NCBI GenBank assembly: GCA_965262505.1
Contig: CBDHFM010000007.1
Coordinates: 1 to 58,061 of the forward strand
Source: JACPPO01 sp965262505
GTDB taxonomy: Bacteria; Acidobacteriota; Vicinamibacteria; Vicinamibacterales; UBA2999
DNA: 58,061 nucleotides
Direction: 5' to 3'
The position numbers and the translations under genes are program-made. The notes beneath the pieces were generated by a model. The model was not told where the DNA came from. It saw only the letters and a program-made list of their open reading frames with translations, and ran no database searches. How positions within the stretch are numbered: position 1 is the first letter of the stretch; each line of letters starts with the position of its first letter. Shown piece by piece: positions 38,818 to 46,598 of the stretch.

Positions 38818-38840
38818 TCGATGTCCTTTCATGCCGAACG

Positions 38841-38852
38841 GTATCGTGATAC
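38841..38852. promoter_or_regulatory. Palindrome in divergent promoter region
   Basis: GTATCGTGATAC is a 12-bp palindrome between the HTH gene (minus) and the gene at 38877 (plus). It may be the binding site of the AlpA-like protein. Confidence 0.45.
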
Positions 38853-38876
38853 TGTAGTCTAAATCAACAAAAGATT

Positions 38877-39941
38877 ATGCATAGGACACGAGAACCGCTT
38901 CCGCCACTCGCTGGGCCATGGTGGAAGTTCACTCGGTACGAGCTCAAGGACGGCTACATCCGCCCCGCCCCCGATGCCACACTCTCTGCGTACGACCCGT
39001 GGAGTGAGCCCCCACCGGGAGCGGACACTGCCTACACATCGCTGGCCAACCTTGTGCCGCGGGAACGGGATACGAGTGACAACGGGACGGTATCCCCCCA
39101 CACCGCAGCGGCCGTGTTGGCGTGGTGCCAGCAGTACGGGCTCCTTGGCGTGCTGCTGCAACGGGTCGAGAAGATCGTCCTGCAAGCCTGGACCGAAGAC
39201 GACAGGGCCACCCTGCAGGAATGGAACGGAACGGAGGAGAAGAGGGATCGGTATCAGATTCAGGTGCAGTTCCGCCGGAATCCAGGGGGGTGGGAGACGG
39301 TGATCGAACAAGATGCGATCGTTGAGGGGGAATCGCCTTCGCACGATCCAGCCGGGATCATGCTGCATCCCATCGACGACTCGGTCGAGATGGTCTTCGA
39401 GCCGTTCGGACAGACCTGGGCACGGTTCTTTCCGTCGGTCCCCCACGATCAATGGGAGTCCTATCGCTATCCGCAGCCGCTGTCGGAGAAGTTTTGGGCC
39501 CTCTACTGCGAACCGGTTGAGGAGTTCATGGACACGGCGACGTGGCTCAAGGAAGCACTGACGACGCTGGCGCAGGGCCGAGAGACGACCGATGCTGGTC
39601 GCGCAGTCTCGTATCCGGACGACTACGCGCTGACCATTCACGCACTGAACGACCGTGTGGGAACCGTCCGGTGGTTTCTCCAGCAGAGACCGGACGGCTT
39701 CGTGCAACGATGGGGATCCCCGTCGTTATTCACGTCGCTCGTGCTGATGGCCTTACAGGGCGTGGCGGGTACGAAGCGGCTCCTGATATGCCGGACCTGC
39801 AGCGGGCTCTTCGTCTCGCCTGCCTACCAGGCACGCTACTGTTCGGTCAGATGTCGGCACACGATGAACAAGCGCACGTACCGAACACGTGCGGCCAGCA
39901 AAAGCCGGCGGCGGCGGAAGAGCCCGGCGACACGATCATAG
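38877..39941 (+). CDS. Hypothetical protein with CGNR-like zinc finger
   Basis: The 354-aa protein (ATG 38877) has a mostly acidic N-terminal 280 residues of unknown fold and a C-terminal zinc finger LLICRTCSGLFVSPAYQARY followed by CSVRCRHTMNKRTYR, in which Cys pairs and the Arg/Lys helix resemble CGNR fingers. The tail is strongly basic (SKSRRRRKSPATRS), consistent with DNA or RNA binding. It is divergent from the HTH/primase genes, so it may be a regulator of that module; this is inference. Confidence 0.6.
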   Translation: MHRTREPLPPLAGPWWKFTRYELKDGYIRPAPDATLSAYDPWSEPPPGADTAYTSLANLVPRERDTSDNGTVSPHTAAAVLAWCQQYGLLGVLLQRVEKIVLQAWTEDDRATLQEWNGTEEKRDRYQIQVQFRRNPGGWETVIEQDAIVEGESPSHDPAGIMLHPIDDSVEMVFEPFGQTWARFFPSVPHDQWESYRYPQPLSEKFWALYCEPVEEFMDTATWLKEALTTLAQGRETTDAGRAVSYPDDYALTIHALNDRVGTVRWFLQQRPDGFVQRWGSPSLFTSLVLMALQGVAGTKRLLICRTCSGLFVSPAYQARYCSVRCRHTMNKRTYRTRAASKSRRRRKSPATRS

Positions 39942-39981
39942 CTTTGAGTAACATAAAGGACGTTATGTTACGTTTAATGGG

Positions 39982-40383
39982 ATGACCCAGACGACTCCCC
40001 CACCGACGCCGGCCCTGCCGCCGCCGGACGCCCTGGCACCGGTGGCAGCGGCGCCAGAAGCGCTCGTCCTGTCCGGGGGCTGGCAGATCGAGGGCCTCCC
40101 GGCCACGATCCGGCGCGCCGGGCCGCAGGCCGCGGAGCGGACGGTGGAGTTTTTCACCGCCCAGATCCGCAACCCGCATACACGCGCGGCGTACGGCACG
40201 GCCGTGACGCGGTTCTTTACCTGGTGCGACGCACACGGGCTCGAGCTTGAACAGATTTCACCGATCGCGGTGGCCACCTACATCGAAGAGATGCACGGCC
40301 GGTATCGCGCCCCCACGATCAAGCAGCATCTGGCCGCCATCCGCCGCCTCTTCGATTGGTTGGGGGAGCACGCCCGCCTTTGA
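39982..40383 (+). pseudogene. Integrase N-terminal fragment
   Basis: This frame encodes a Pro-rich leader and the SAM-like core-binding domain of a tyrosine recombinase (RTVEFFTAQIRNPHTRAAYG, TIKQHLAAIRRLFDWL). It ends GEHARL, where the catalytic domain should begin, and a res-like palindrome follows. No catalytic residue is present. Confidence 0.8.
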
Positions 40384-40406
40384 GACGCGGGCGTTAGCCG
40401 ATCAGC

Positions 40407-40436
40407 GTATGTCGTAAACGGTCGTTTGAGACATAC
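40407..40436. promoter_or_regulatory. res-like palindrome
   Basis: GTATGTC and GACATAC bound an inner palindrome AAACG-GT-CGTTT. It closely resembles the site before the resolvase at 13560 and marks the point where the integrase fragment is cut. Confidence 0.6.
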
Positions 40437-40625
40437 GGGCGAGAGCGCCGTCCGGCGCACGTCGCCGCTCGATTTTTTTTGAGAAGCCGTTCGTCAGCCG
40501 CGTAAATCGGCGCATGTACACCCACATCGTGAGATTCTGCTTAGCGTCAAGAATAATCAGCGTCATCAAGGCGTTCATGCTTATATTGTCATCCTGCGTA
40601 TAGCGTTCACTATTATAATGTGTGC
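40437..40625. other. Promoter region of AAA ATPase gene
   Basis: No gene is seen. A T-run (40472-40480) and a consensus -10 box (TATAAT, 40614-40619) are present. Confidence 0.4.
40614..40619 (+). promoter_or_regulatory. -10 box next to the start codon
   Basis: A perfect TATAAT ends 6 bp before ATG 40626. Transcription would start at or near the ATG, so the mRNA may be leaderless. No good -35 is evident at normal spacing (TTGTCA at 40586-40591 is 22 bp away). Confidence 0.45.
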
Positions 40626-41858
40626 ATGGTAGCAGCGAACACTCAGCCAGATTGGCGAGACATAGATGCCAGGCTAGGACGAGCCTTCACACCGGCTGTC
40701 CCGGTAGGGGAAGAGGCCCTGTTCGCCGGACGAATTGAGCAGGTTCGACTGATTTTAAGCGCGGTAAGTCAGCGGGGTCAGCACGTAATCGTCTATGGCG
40801 AACGCGGAGTCGGGAAGACATCCCTAGCGAACATACTTTCGTCACGGATCAGCGCAGCCCCAGGAGAACCGCCAATTCTCACGCCGCGCGTGACGTGCGA
40901 TACAACGGATGACTTCACTGCGCTGTGGCGCAAGCTGTTCGCTCAGGTGGACATGATCAAGAAGAAGCGCACGATGGGCTTCTCGAACACCCTGTTTGAA
41001 GAGACCAAGACTGCGTCCGAGGTCATTCCAGAATCGATCAAGCCAGACGACGTAAGGCGGCTGTTAACTTTTCTTGGCGAAGAGCAGTTGACGATTTTGG
41101 TCTTGGACGAGTTCGACCGAATAATAAATCAAAGGGCCCGGCGCGCGGTCGCTGACACGATCAAGGTGCTTTCAGATCACGATGTTCCTACCACGATCAT
41201 CATCGTTGGCGTCGCGGATACGGTGAGTGAACTGATTGCCGAACATCGGTCGATTGAACGAGCGCTGGTGCAGATCAGGATGCCACGAATGGCACATGAT
41301 GAATTGATTGAAATCTTGGGTTTGGGAACCGACTATGCCGGCATGAAAATCACGAATGACGCAGCTGAGTCCATCGCGCGATTGTCGCAGGGATTTCCGC
41401 ATTACACCCATCTCATCGGACTTCGTGCAGGCCACGTCGCCATTGATCGAAAGAGCCTTGTGATCGAGCGGACGGACCTTAAACCGGCGGTCGAGCGCGC
41501 TGTAGCGAACGCGCAGGAGACTCTGCTGGAAGACTATAGGCGCGCAGTTTCGAGCCCGCAGCCCGACAATCTCTTTTCTCGCGTTCTACTGGCGTGCGCT
41601 CTGGCTGAACATGATAGGTTTGGATACTTCGCTGCCGCCGATGTGCGTGCACCATTGTCTGAAGTCATGGGCAGGGACTACCAGATTCCCAGTTTTGCGA
41701 AGCATCTCAAGGAGTTCTGCGAAAGTAGTCGCGGCCCGGTTCTCAACCGTAGCGGTGAAAAACGCAAATTCAGATACCGGTTCATGAGTCCCTTAATGCA
41801 GCCATTCGCGATTATGCAGGGCATAATGGACGGCCACGTGAAGAGCGATGGCTTCTAG
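40626..41858 (+). CDS. AAA+ ATPase (ORC/Cdc6- or STAND-like)
   Basis: The 410-aa protein begins MVAANTQPDWRDIDARLGRA. Walker A is GERGVGKT (58-65), Walker B ILVLDEFDRI (157-166), and TTIIIVGVADTVSEL is a sensor-1-like strand. The region to about 290 resembles AAA_16/ORC-type ATPases, and the C-terminal 120 residues are helical and winged-helix-like (IPSFAKHLKEFCESSRGPVL, RKFRYRFMSPLMQPFAIM). Such stand-alone ATPases are frequent in defence islands, but no partner is coupled to it here. It is 780 bp from the next intact gene, with IS debris between. Confidence 0.75.
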   Translation: MVAANTQPDWRDIDARLGRAFTPAVPVGEEALFAGRIEQVRLILSAVSQRGQHVIVYGERGVGKTSLANILSSRISAAPGEPPILTPRVTCDTTDDFTALWRKLFAQVDMIKKKRTMGFSNTLFEETKTASEVIPESIKPDDVRRLLTFLGEEQLTILVLDEFDRIINQRARRAVADTIKVLSDHDVPTTIIIVGVADTVSELIAEHRSIERALVQIRMPRMAHDELIEILGLGTDYAGMKITNDAAESIARLSQGFPHYTHLIGLRAGHVAIDRKSLVIERTDLKPAVERAVANAQETLLEDYRRAVSSPQPDNLFSRVLLACALAEHDRFGYFAAADVRAPLSEVMGRDYQIPSFAKHLKEFCESSRGPVLNRSGEKRKFRYRFMSPLMQPFAIMQGIMDGHVKSDGF

Positions 41859-42045
41859 CTACTTTCGCTTCGATTCGAGCTTCCAACGAATAGAAGCGCC
41901 CTTCCTGTCCGCCGGAGCAACCGCCGAGCGCAGCGCCGTGGACCGCGACCTCTAAGCGGTGAGAGAGTCGTCTACAAAATGGAGTCGTTAGCGGGGCCTG
42001 TCGGCTGGATCGGCGGCATCCCGGAGGGTGAATTAGTTGAGTCAG

Positions 42046-42170
42046 GCCACTGCGGCCAGCTCATAGTAACTATTCCACTGGCGGCACGTAGCCGATCGGC
42101 TCGAGCAGCCGGGCGCATGTTAAACCAATCGATCCACGCCAGCGTTGCGAATTTCACCCACAAGAGATCG
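42046..42170 (-). pseudogene. IS3-family OrfB C-terminal relic
   Basis: Across two frames the minus strand reads FATLAWIDWFN and RLLEPIGYVPPVE, then YYELAAVA and a stop, typical of the end of IS3-family transposases. It is of a different subtype from the other copies here. Confidence 0.65.
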
Positions 42171-42293
42171 CTGCCCTCAGTGCCGTCGGTCCACCTATCA
42201 CTCACCATTGTGCTCCTTCGTTCTCGCACACATCCGATCCCCATCCCGTGAACGCCGCCAGAACGTCCGTTTTGAGATTCTTAAGATATTGAT

Positions 42294-42380
42294 CGCTTCC
42301 GAGGACAACCACACCGTGACATCGCCGCGTCGAACGAGGGCCTGGTTGTAGGCGGCCCAGTTCGCGTCCAGACAACGGGG
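42294..42380 (-). pseudogene. IS5-family transposase N-terminal relic
   Basis: The minus strand reads NWAAYNQALVRRGDVTVWLS, the usual N-terminal motif of IS5/IS903-type transposases. Nothing of the catalytic domain follows. Confidence 0.6.
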
Positions 42381-42468
42381 GTCCACCTCAGGGATACAGA
42401 ACCGTGGTTGCGCCGAAGATCGTGCCGCGGCCGGCCTCACCGACACTTGATAACGCTTGCTCGGTCAC

Positions 42469-42480
42469 TTAAATATGGCT
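42469..42480. promoter_or_regulatory. 12-mer shared with the UBL promoter region
   Basis: TTAAATATGGCT at 42469-42480 recurs exactly at 46550-46561 between the UBL operon and its divergent XRE gene. It could be an operator of the XRE protein joining both arms of the locus. The call rests on identity of the 12 bases only. Confidence 0.4.
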
Positions 42481-42635
42481 TTGCAGACACCTCTCAAACT
42501 AATATGCACACTCGATCGAGGGGGCCGATTAAACGGAGTTCCGGTCGCTCGCGAACCGCAAGCGCCACGGCGCACCGCAACACCACCGAAGCGCCAGCAT
42601 CTAGGTCACTAAGTAACGAACCAGGGGGATCACAC

Positions 42636-42830
42636 ATGCCAGCCCGACACACTCGTGGCAGCGCCACGCCGGCCCGAGAGACCACCGAGTCTCCTAAGAG
42701 GACATCCATCCCAGCTAGGGATGTCGGTGTCACGCTCAGGGTCAGCGACAAAGCACTGAAGGAGCTCGACCAAATCCAAGAGGAAACAATCAAGGCTGCA
42801 CAGGAGGACCAGAAGTTCTCTTGGCGATGA
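42636..42830 (+). CDS. 64-aa protein of the ubiquitin-like locus
   Basis: ATG 42636 (MPARHTRGSATPARETTESP) is preceded by CAGGGGGA. The N-terminal half is Thr/Pro/Arg-rich and disordered; the C-terminal half is an amphipathic helix (LRVSDKALKELDQIQEETIK) with an end EDQKFSWR. No family is recognised. It lies 52 bp upstream of the papain-like peptidase in the same direction, so the two are probably co-transcribed. It could be a substrate, adaptor or leader of that peptidase; none of these is shown. Confidence 0.55.
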   Translation: MPARHTRGSATPARETTESPKRTSIPARDVGVTLRVSDKALKELDQIQEETIKAAQEDQKFSWR

Positions 42831-42882
42831 GCTTCGCGCGCGCGCCCCCACCAAGACCCCACTCCATCCTGTTGGGCTCACA

Positions 42883-44463
42883 ATGAAGATTGCATATACC
42901 GTCGAGCCGCTCGACAGTCCAAACGATTGGTCGCGTCTAGCTCAAGCTCTCGGTAGTGGGGAAAGCGATGTGGTACGCAACACGCTCCGACATCTCCGCG
43001 TGCTTGACGCGAAGTGCTACGTTCTCGAAGACCGGTACATCGACCGCGACTACTCGGCGGACTTCTTCCACTTCTATGCCAGCACGTTCCGGGCTCACGA
43101 CCGACACTGTAAGCGCGTCCACTTCTTCTCTGCTGACATATCCCAAATGCTCCGGCGGCCCCTATCGACAGACGGGCTGCGCCAGATTCAGGACTTCGCA
43201 AGCACAACCTATTGCGGCTTCTGCGTCATTCGTCCCTTACCAACAGCCCCGATCGGCAGAACGGTTCTCAAGGGGCGGGTCCGCAGTGCCTTCGACATGG
43301 AGGCTGCCGTCACGTGCCGCGCAACCTTCGACGCGAATCTGCTCGGCGTCGACCTGCAAGTCGCTGGTGCGTCCTTCCTCCAACAGGACTCCCGCGTCGG
43401 CGCGTGCGCCCAAGTCGCCATCTGGGCAGGTATGCGACACATGCACGCGCGGTACAACTACAACTGGGTTTCCGTGGCTGACATCACTCGATTCGCTACG
43501 CCCACGACCGCAGCCGAGGCCGTTTCTCTTCCCGCCGGAGCGGACTTCCTCACTTCCGAGCGAATGATTCGTGGGATCAGTGAAGCGGGCTATCAGCCCC
43601 TTTGTTTCCGACGCCCGGACATCGCCCGCGCCATCCTGCCGTATGTGGAGTCCGGCATTCCCGTCATTCTCGGCCTCAATGTCGGCGAAGCCGTCGGTCA
43701 CGCCGTCACCGTCATTGGCCGAGTCTTCGCCAAGCAGAAGAAGCCGACCAATAACGCCGTCGACTACGTCCCAGCCTATATCGTCCATGACGACCAAGGG
43801 GGGCCCTACATGTGGCTCCCCATGGACCCTGACGCCAGCACGACATTCTCCTTCACCGACGATACGACCAAACGTGACACTCCCGGCGGCACCATCGAGT
43901 TGAACGTCCGATGCCACGCGGTTTTCGCCGTAGCCCTCATGTCCACCAGGGTCTTCTCGACTGCGGCTGCCGCCGAGTTTTCTGCCCGGGACCGAATCGA
44001 CAGCACCTTGCAAACCATGCCGAGAATCCGTCGGGTACTCGACGAACTCCAACTCCCCGTCAACACTAGGCTCTTGGACGAACTGCAGGCAGCGCACCGT
44101 GCCGGCCGAATCGTGCTGCGGACGTACCTGACGTCTGCCGCGGGCTACCGTCGCCACCTCTTCGGAGGCTCGGCCAGCGACAACCTCAAGGATGCCGTGC
44201 TCGATCTCCACCTGCCGCACTTTACATGGATCACCGAGATCTCCACGGTCGATTCCTACAACCAATCTTCGCGGGGCTTGCGGCGCATCTACGGACATAC
44301 GGTTCTCGATGCAACCTCCACCGGTAAAGCTGGCGATGGCCTGTTGGTGCTCCACCTTCCCGGGCTTCTCTTCACCAACGACATCAATGCGCGAGAAGAT
44401 CCAGAGAAATTCACCACCATCGAGGACGACAGGTTGTACGAGTGCCGCGAGAAGCGCCTTTAG
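42883..44463 (+). CDS. Papain-like cysteine peptidase
   Basis: The 526-aa protein starts MKIAYTVEPLDSPNDWSRLA. A peptidase C39/papain-like core is visible at about residues 165-310: the nucleophile Cys175 in QQDSRVGACAQVAIW, His273 in VGHAVTVIGR, and Asp303 or Asp304 in YIVHDDQGGPYMW. The N-terminal 160 and C-terminal 200 residues are of unknown fold. It has no signal peptide, so it acts in the cytoplasm. It is convergent with the JAB-E1 gene and their stop codons overlap by 2 nt. By analogy with ubiquitin systems it might process or remove the ubiquitin-like protein, or be an effector released by it. The substrate is unknown. Confidence 0.7.
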   Translation: MKIAYTVEPLDSPNDWSRLAQALGSGESDVVRNTLRHLRVLDAKCYVLEDRYIDRDYSADFFHFYASTFRAHDRHCKRVHFFSADISQMLRRPLSTDGLRQIQDFASTTYCGFCVIRPLPTAPIGRTVLKGRVRSAFDMEAAVTCRATFDANLLGVDLQVAGASFLQQDSRVGACAQVAIWAGMRHMHARYNYNWVSVADITRFATPTTAAEAVSLPAGADFLTSERMIRGISEAGYQPLCFRRPDIARAILPYVESGIPVILGLNVGEAVGHAVTVIGRVFAKQKKPTNNAVDYVPAYIVHDDQGGPYMWLPMDPDASTTFSFTDDTTKRDTPGGTIELNVRCHAVFAVALMSTRVFSTAAAAEFSARDRIDSTLQTMPRIRRVLDELQLPVNTRLLDELQAAHRAGRIVLRTYLTSAAGYRRHLFGGSASDNLKDAVLDLHLPHFTWITEISTVDSYNQSSRGLRRIYGHTVLDATSTGKAGDGLLVLHLPGLLFTNDINAREDPEKFTTIEDDRLYECREKRL

Positions 44464-45881
44464 CCCATGGGTGGTTTCGTCGGCAAAATCCCGTTGTCAC
44501 CCATGCCCAACCGGCTGTTCTCAGTCCGCGAACACTCAACGCAACCGACGTCCCGTCGCGGCATGTCGTAACCCGCCACCGCCCGACGGGAGTTCCACCG
44601 AAACCACCCAGTCTCGGCCTCGTCGTGCTTCAGGCCAGTCAAATGGAACAGAAAGTCGTCAGCGGCATGCGCGCAGGCGATCGCGTTCATAGTGACCACG
44701 CTTGGCGCCACCACACCCGGGTCGTCCACGTACGCGTATCCGCGCTTGGCCGCCTCCGGCACGGCCTCGTCCTGCAGCCGTCCCGGGTTGATCAGTCCGT
44801 TACACCACAAACACCCTTGCTCGGGCGTCACCATCCGGCTAACGCAGAACACGTTCCCGACGGTCCCGTCCGCCGCAACCGGAATCTTCGCACCGACCTG
44901 GATGCCAGGGATCCCATACTGGTGCACGATCGCATTGAAGAGAAGTCGCGCGCTCATCGTGTCCGCCGCGAGGAAAAGGAAGTCGCAGTCCGTGAAACGT
45001 GCCGCCACATCCTCCTCGAGGAAATCCCTCGCCATCGCCTTGATCTGGGCGTTGCGGTTCGCATGACGAATGTTGCGGACCGCCATCCGGACTTTGGGTC
45101 TGCGCAATCGGTCCGCAATAAACCTCGGCACCCATGAAGGCACGACGGCATCGCGACGCCGAGCCCCGATGAGGCGCGGCAGGTTCGTGACATCTGCCTT
45201 ATCCGGATCAGCGAGTACGAACTCCCCCACGCCAAGCCGGCCCAATAGTTCAGCCAGGATGGACCCTGCGCCGCCCAGCCCTACGATTCCCACGCGCGTC
45301 CGTCGCAGTAATTCCTGACCCGCGTCGCCGAACAGACGACTCTGCCGATCGTACATTCCCGCTACCGCAGCCTTCCTCGCGGGCACCGGGAACAGCAACT
45401 GTCGTCGATGTCCGATGACCGTCGCGTGGTTCAGCGGCGTGCGGTCGCAACCGGGAAACCACAGATCCCCGGCCACCGCAGATCGTGCAAAGACCAACGC
45501 GCCGACCGGCATGCCGCGCGCAATGTCAAGGAGAGCGGGATAGCCGCGTTCGTGTGACGCCATGTCATCCCCTGAGAACGCGACCGAGTCGGTTCCGCCA
45601 TGGTTGTGAATGGCGAGGTACGCCAGCCGCCTGTCCCTCGCACGGAGGATCCGGCTCTGGATGAACTCCGCCTTCAGCATGCGATAGCCGCGTTTCCCAG
45701 GCACGTAATCCACACCGTCCTTCGCTAGATGGAGTTCCCTCGCGACGAGCCTCAGGCCACGGTCGGATTCGCACGTGCCAGCAAGGATCACTGCACCGTG
45801 CTCGTCGCCATCTCCAGGAAACAGGTGCCTCTGGAGCTCGGCGTACAGCTTCCCAGGGATCGTCAGCTTCCAGGGCTTCAT
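44460..45881 (-). CDS. JAB peptidase - E1 (ThiF) fusion
   Basis: The 473-aa protein starts at ATG 45881 (MKPWKLTIPGKLYAELQRHL), whose ATG overlaps the E2 stop. Residues 1-150 are a JAB/MPN deubiquitinase-like domain with Glu27, His92-x-His94, Ser103 and Asp105/106 (AIHNHGGTDSVAFSGDD). Residues 177-450 are an E1/ThiF adenylating domain: YDRQSRLFGDAGQELL, nucleotide-binding GLGGAGS at 201-207, ADPDKADVTNLPR, and two Cys pairs CLWC (357-360) and CVEC (447-450) that should hold zinc. It is expected to activate the C-terminus of the ubiquitin-like partner, and the JAB domain to trim or deconjugate it. JAB-E1 fusions next to E2 and multiubiquitin-domain genes are known from bacterial genome surveys. 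Confidence 0.88.
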   Translation of the reverse strand: MKPWKLTIPGKLYAELQRHLFPGDGDEHGAVILAGTCESDRGLRLVARELHLAKDGVDYVPGKRGYRMLKAEFIQSRILRARDRRLAYLAIHNHGGTDSVAFSGDDMASHERGYPALLDIARGMPVGALVFARSAVAGDLWFPGCDRTPLNHATVIGHRRQLLFPVPARKAAVAGMYDRQSRLFGDAGQELLRRTRVGIVGLGGAGSILAELLGRLGVGEFVLADPDKADVTNLPRLIGARRRDAVVPSWVPRFIADRLRRPKVRMAVRNIRHANRNAQIKAMARDFLEEDVAARFTDCDFLFLAADTMSARLLFNAIVHQYGIPGIQVGAKIPVAADGTVGNVFCVSRMVTPEQGCLWCNGLINPGRLQDEAVPEAAKRGYAYVDDPGVVAPSVVTMNAIACAHAADDFLFHLTGLKHDEAETGWFRWNSRRAVAGYDMPRRDVGCVECSRTENSRLGMGDNGILPTKPPMG

Positions 45882-46270
45882 GTCGGCCTCTTCATCCAGC
45901 GGATGACCTTCAGTAACTTCAACGCTGCCGTGTCCGTCTCGGGGTTTAGCTTGTTCGATCGGCGCGAGACCTGGATAGCCGGCTGGCCTCGAAACGCCGC
46001 CGTCCCGAAACCGGCTCCCAGACCGCCGCCGTCTGACCGCGCCAGGTCCACGTTCGTAAAGTGCGGGTACACATCGGCGCACGGGTACTGGAAAGTAATG
46101 TGGAAGCCGAACCAGACTTCGGCCTGCACGTATGGGGATCCCATCGGGACACCCCGAACCACCACGACAGCCCCACCGGTCCCGTCCGGTTCCACGTCCG
46201 CGTCGCACCACTCGAACGTGCATCGAATCTCCTCGATGGCCTTCGCCACCGCCGGGGTGATCGTGCTCAT
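45878..46270 (-). CDS. E2-like (prokaryotic UBC-fold) protein
   Basis: The 130-aa protein starts MSTITPAVAKAIEEIRCTFE. It has the strand pattern VWFGFHITFQYPCADVYPHF and the motifs DLARSDGGG and IQVSRRSNKLNPETDTAALK followed by LLKVIRWMKR, which match prokaryotic E2-like families linked to multiubiquitin operons. Only three Cys exist (17, 22, 64). Cys64 is in the strand before YPHF, not in the usual E2 active-site position, so the catalytic mechanism is uncertain. Overlaps of 4 nt with both neighbours (ATGA at 46267-46270 and 45878-45881) show tight translational coupling. Confidence 0.8.
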   Translation of the reverse strand: MSTITPAVAKAIEEIRCTFEWCDADVEPDGTGGAVVVVRGVPMGSPYVQAEVWFGFHITFQYPCADVYPHFTNVDLARSDGGGLGAGFGTAAFRGQPAIQVSRRSNKLNPETDTAALKLLKVIRWMKRPT

Positions 46271-46536
46271 GAATTGTCGTCGTTCTCGATCGCCAGGAAG
46301 CGCTCGCCGTCATGCACCTCGATCTCCTCGTCGTCCCCAACCAGCTTCGTCTTCCCGCCGCCGAGCTCGATGCTAAGCACGAAGTCCTGCTTGATGCTCA
46401 CGTCCTGCTCGATGGCCGCCTTCTTGACGCTCGCACCCGTCTGCTTCGAGCCCTCAAGCACCACGGGCTTGTCGTTCAAGGTGACTTCGATCTTCCCGTC
46501 GTCGATCCCGCCCTTCACATCTTGATCGCTTGTCAT
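46267..46536 (-). CDS. Ubiquitin-like protein (multiubiquitin-domain type)
   Basis: The 89-aa protein starts at ATG 46536 with AAAGAGG 9 nt upstream. Residues 15-85 resemble one Multi_ubiq (PF14452) unit: IEVTLNDKPVVLEGSKQTGA, SIKQDFVLSIELGGG and EIEVHDGERFLAIEN, that is, a beta-grasp fold. Only one copy of the domain is present. The C-terminus is ENDDNS, with no Gly-Gly, so conjugation would need processing at another residue or another chemistry. It is the first gene of the UBL-E2-JAB/E1 operon, and its stop overlaps the E2 start. Confidence 0.78.
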   Translation of the reverse strand: MTSDQDVKGGIDDGKIEVTLNDKPVVLEGSKQTGASVKKAAIEQDVSIKQDFVLSIELGGGKTKLVGDDEEIEVHDGERFLAIENDDNS

Positions 46537-46549
46537 GTCTTGACCTCTT

Positions 46550-46561
46550 TTAAATATGGCT
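46550..46561. promoter_or_regulatory. 12-mer in UBL/XRE divergent promoter
   Basis: TTAAATATGGCT lies 14 bp upstream of the UBL start codon and 38 bp upstream of the XRE start. It is identical to 42469-42480. This intergenic spacer (46537-46598) is AT-rich and must hold both divergent promoters. Confidence 0.4.
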
Positions 46562-46598
46562 CTGAATTGCTATTATGAAACAGTAGCGTGTGTAACTT

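Larger units (their letters stand above)
41859..42635. other. IS debris and upstream region of peptidase locus
   Basis: Besides the two transposase relics (42046-42170 and 42294-42380) I see no gene. The last 150 bp should hold the promoter for 42636, including the 12-mer at 42469-42480. Confidence 0.5.

Noticed and set aside
42636..42830. Calling the 64-aa protein an antitoxin
   Set aside because: It has a helix but no DNA-binding motif, and the next gene is a large peptidase, not a typical toxin.
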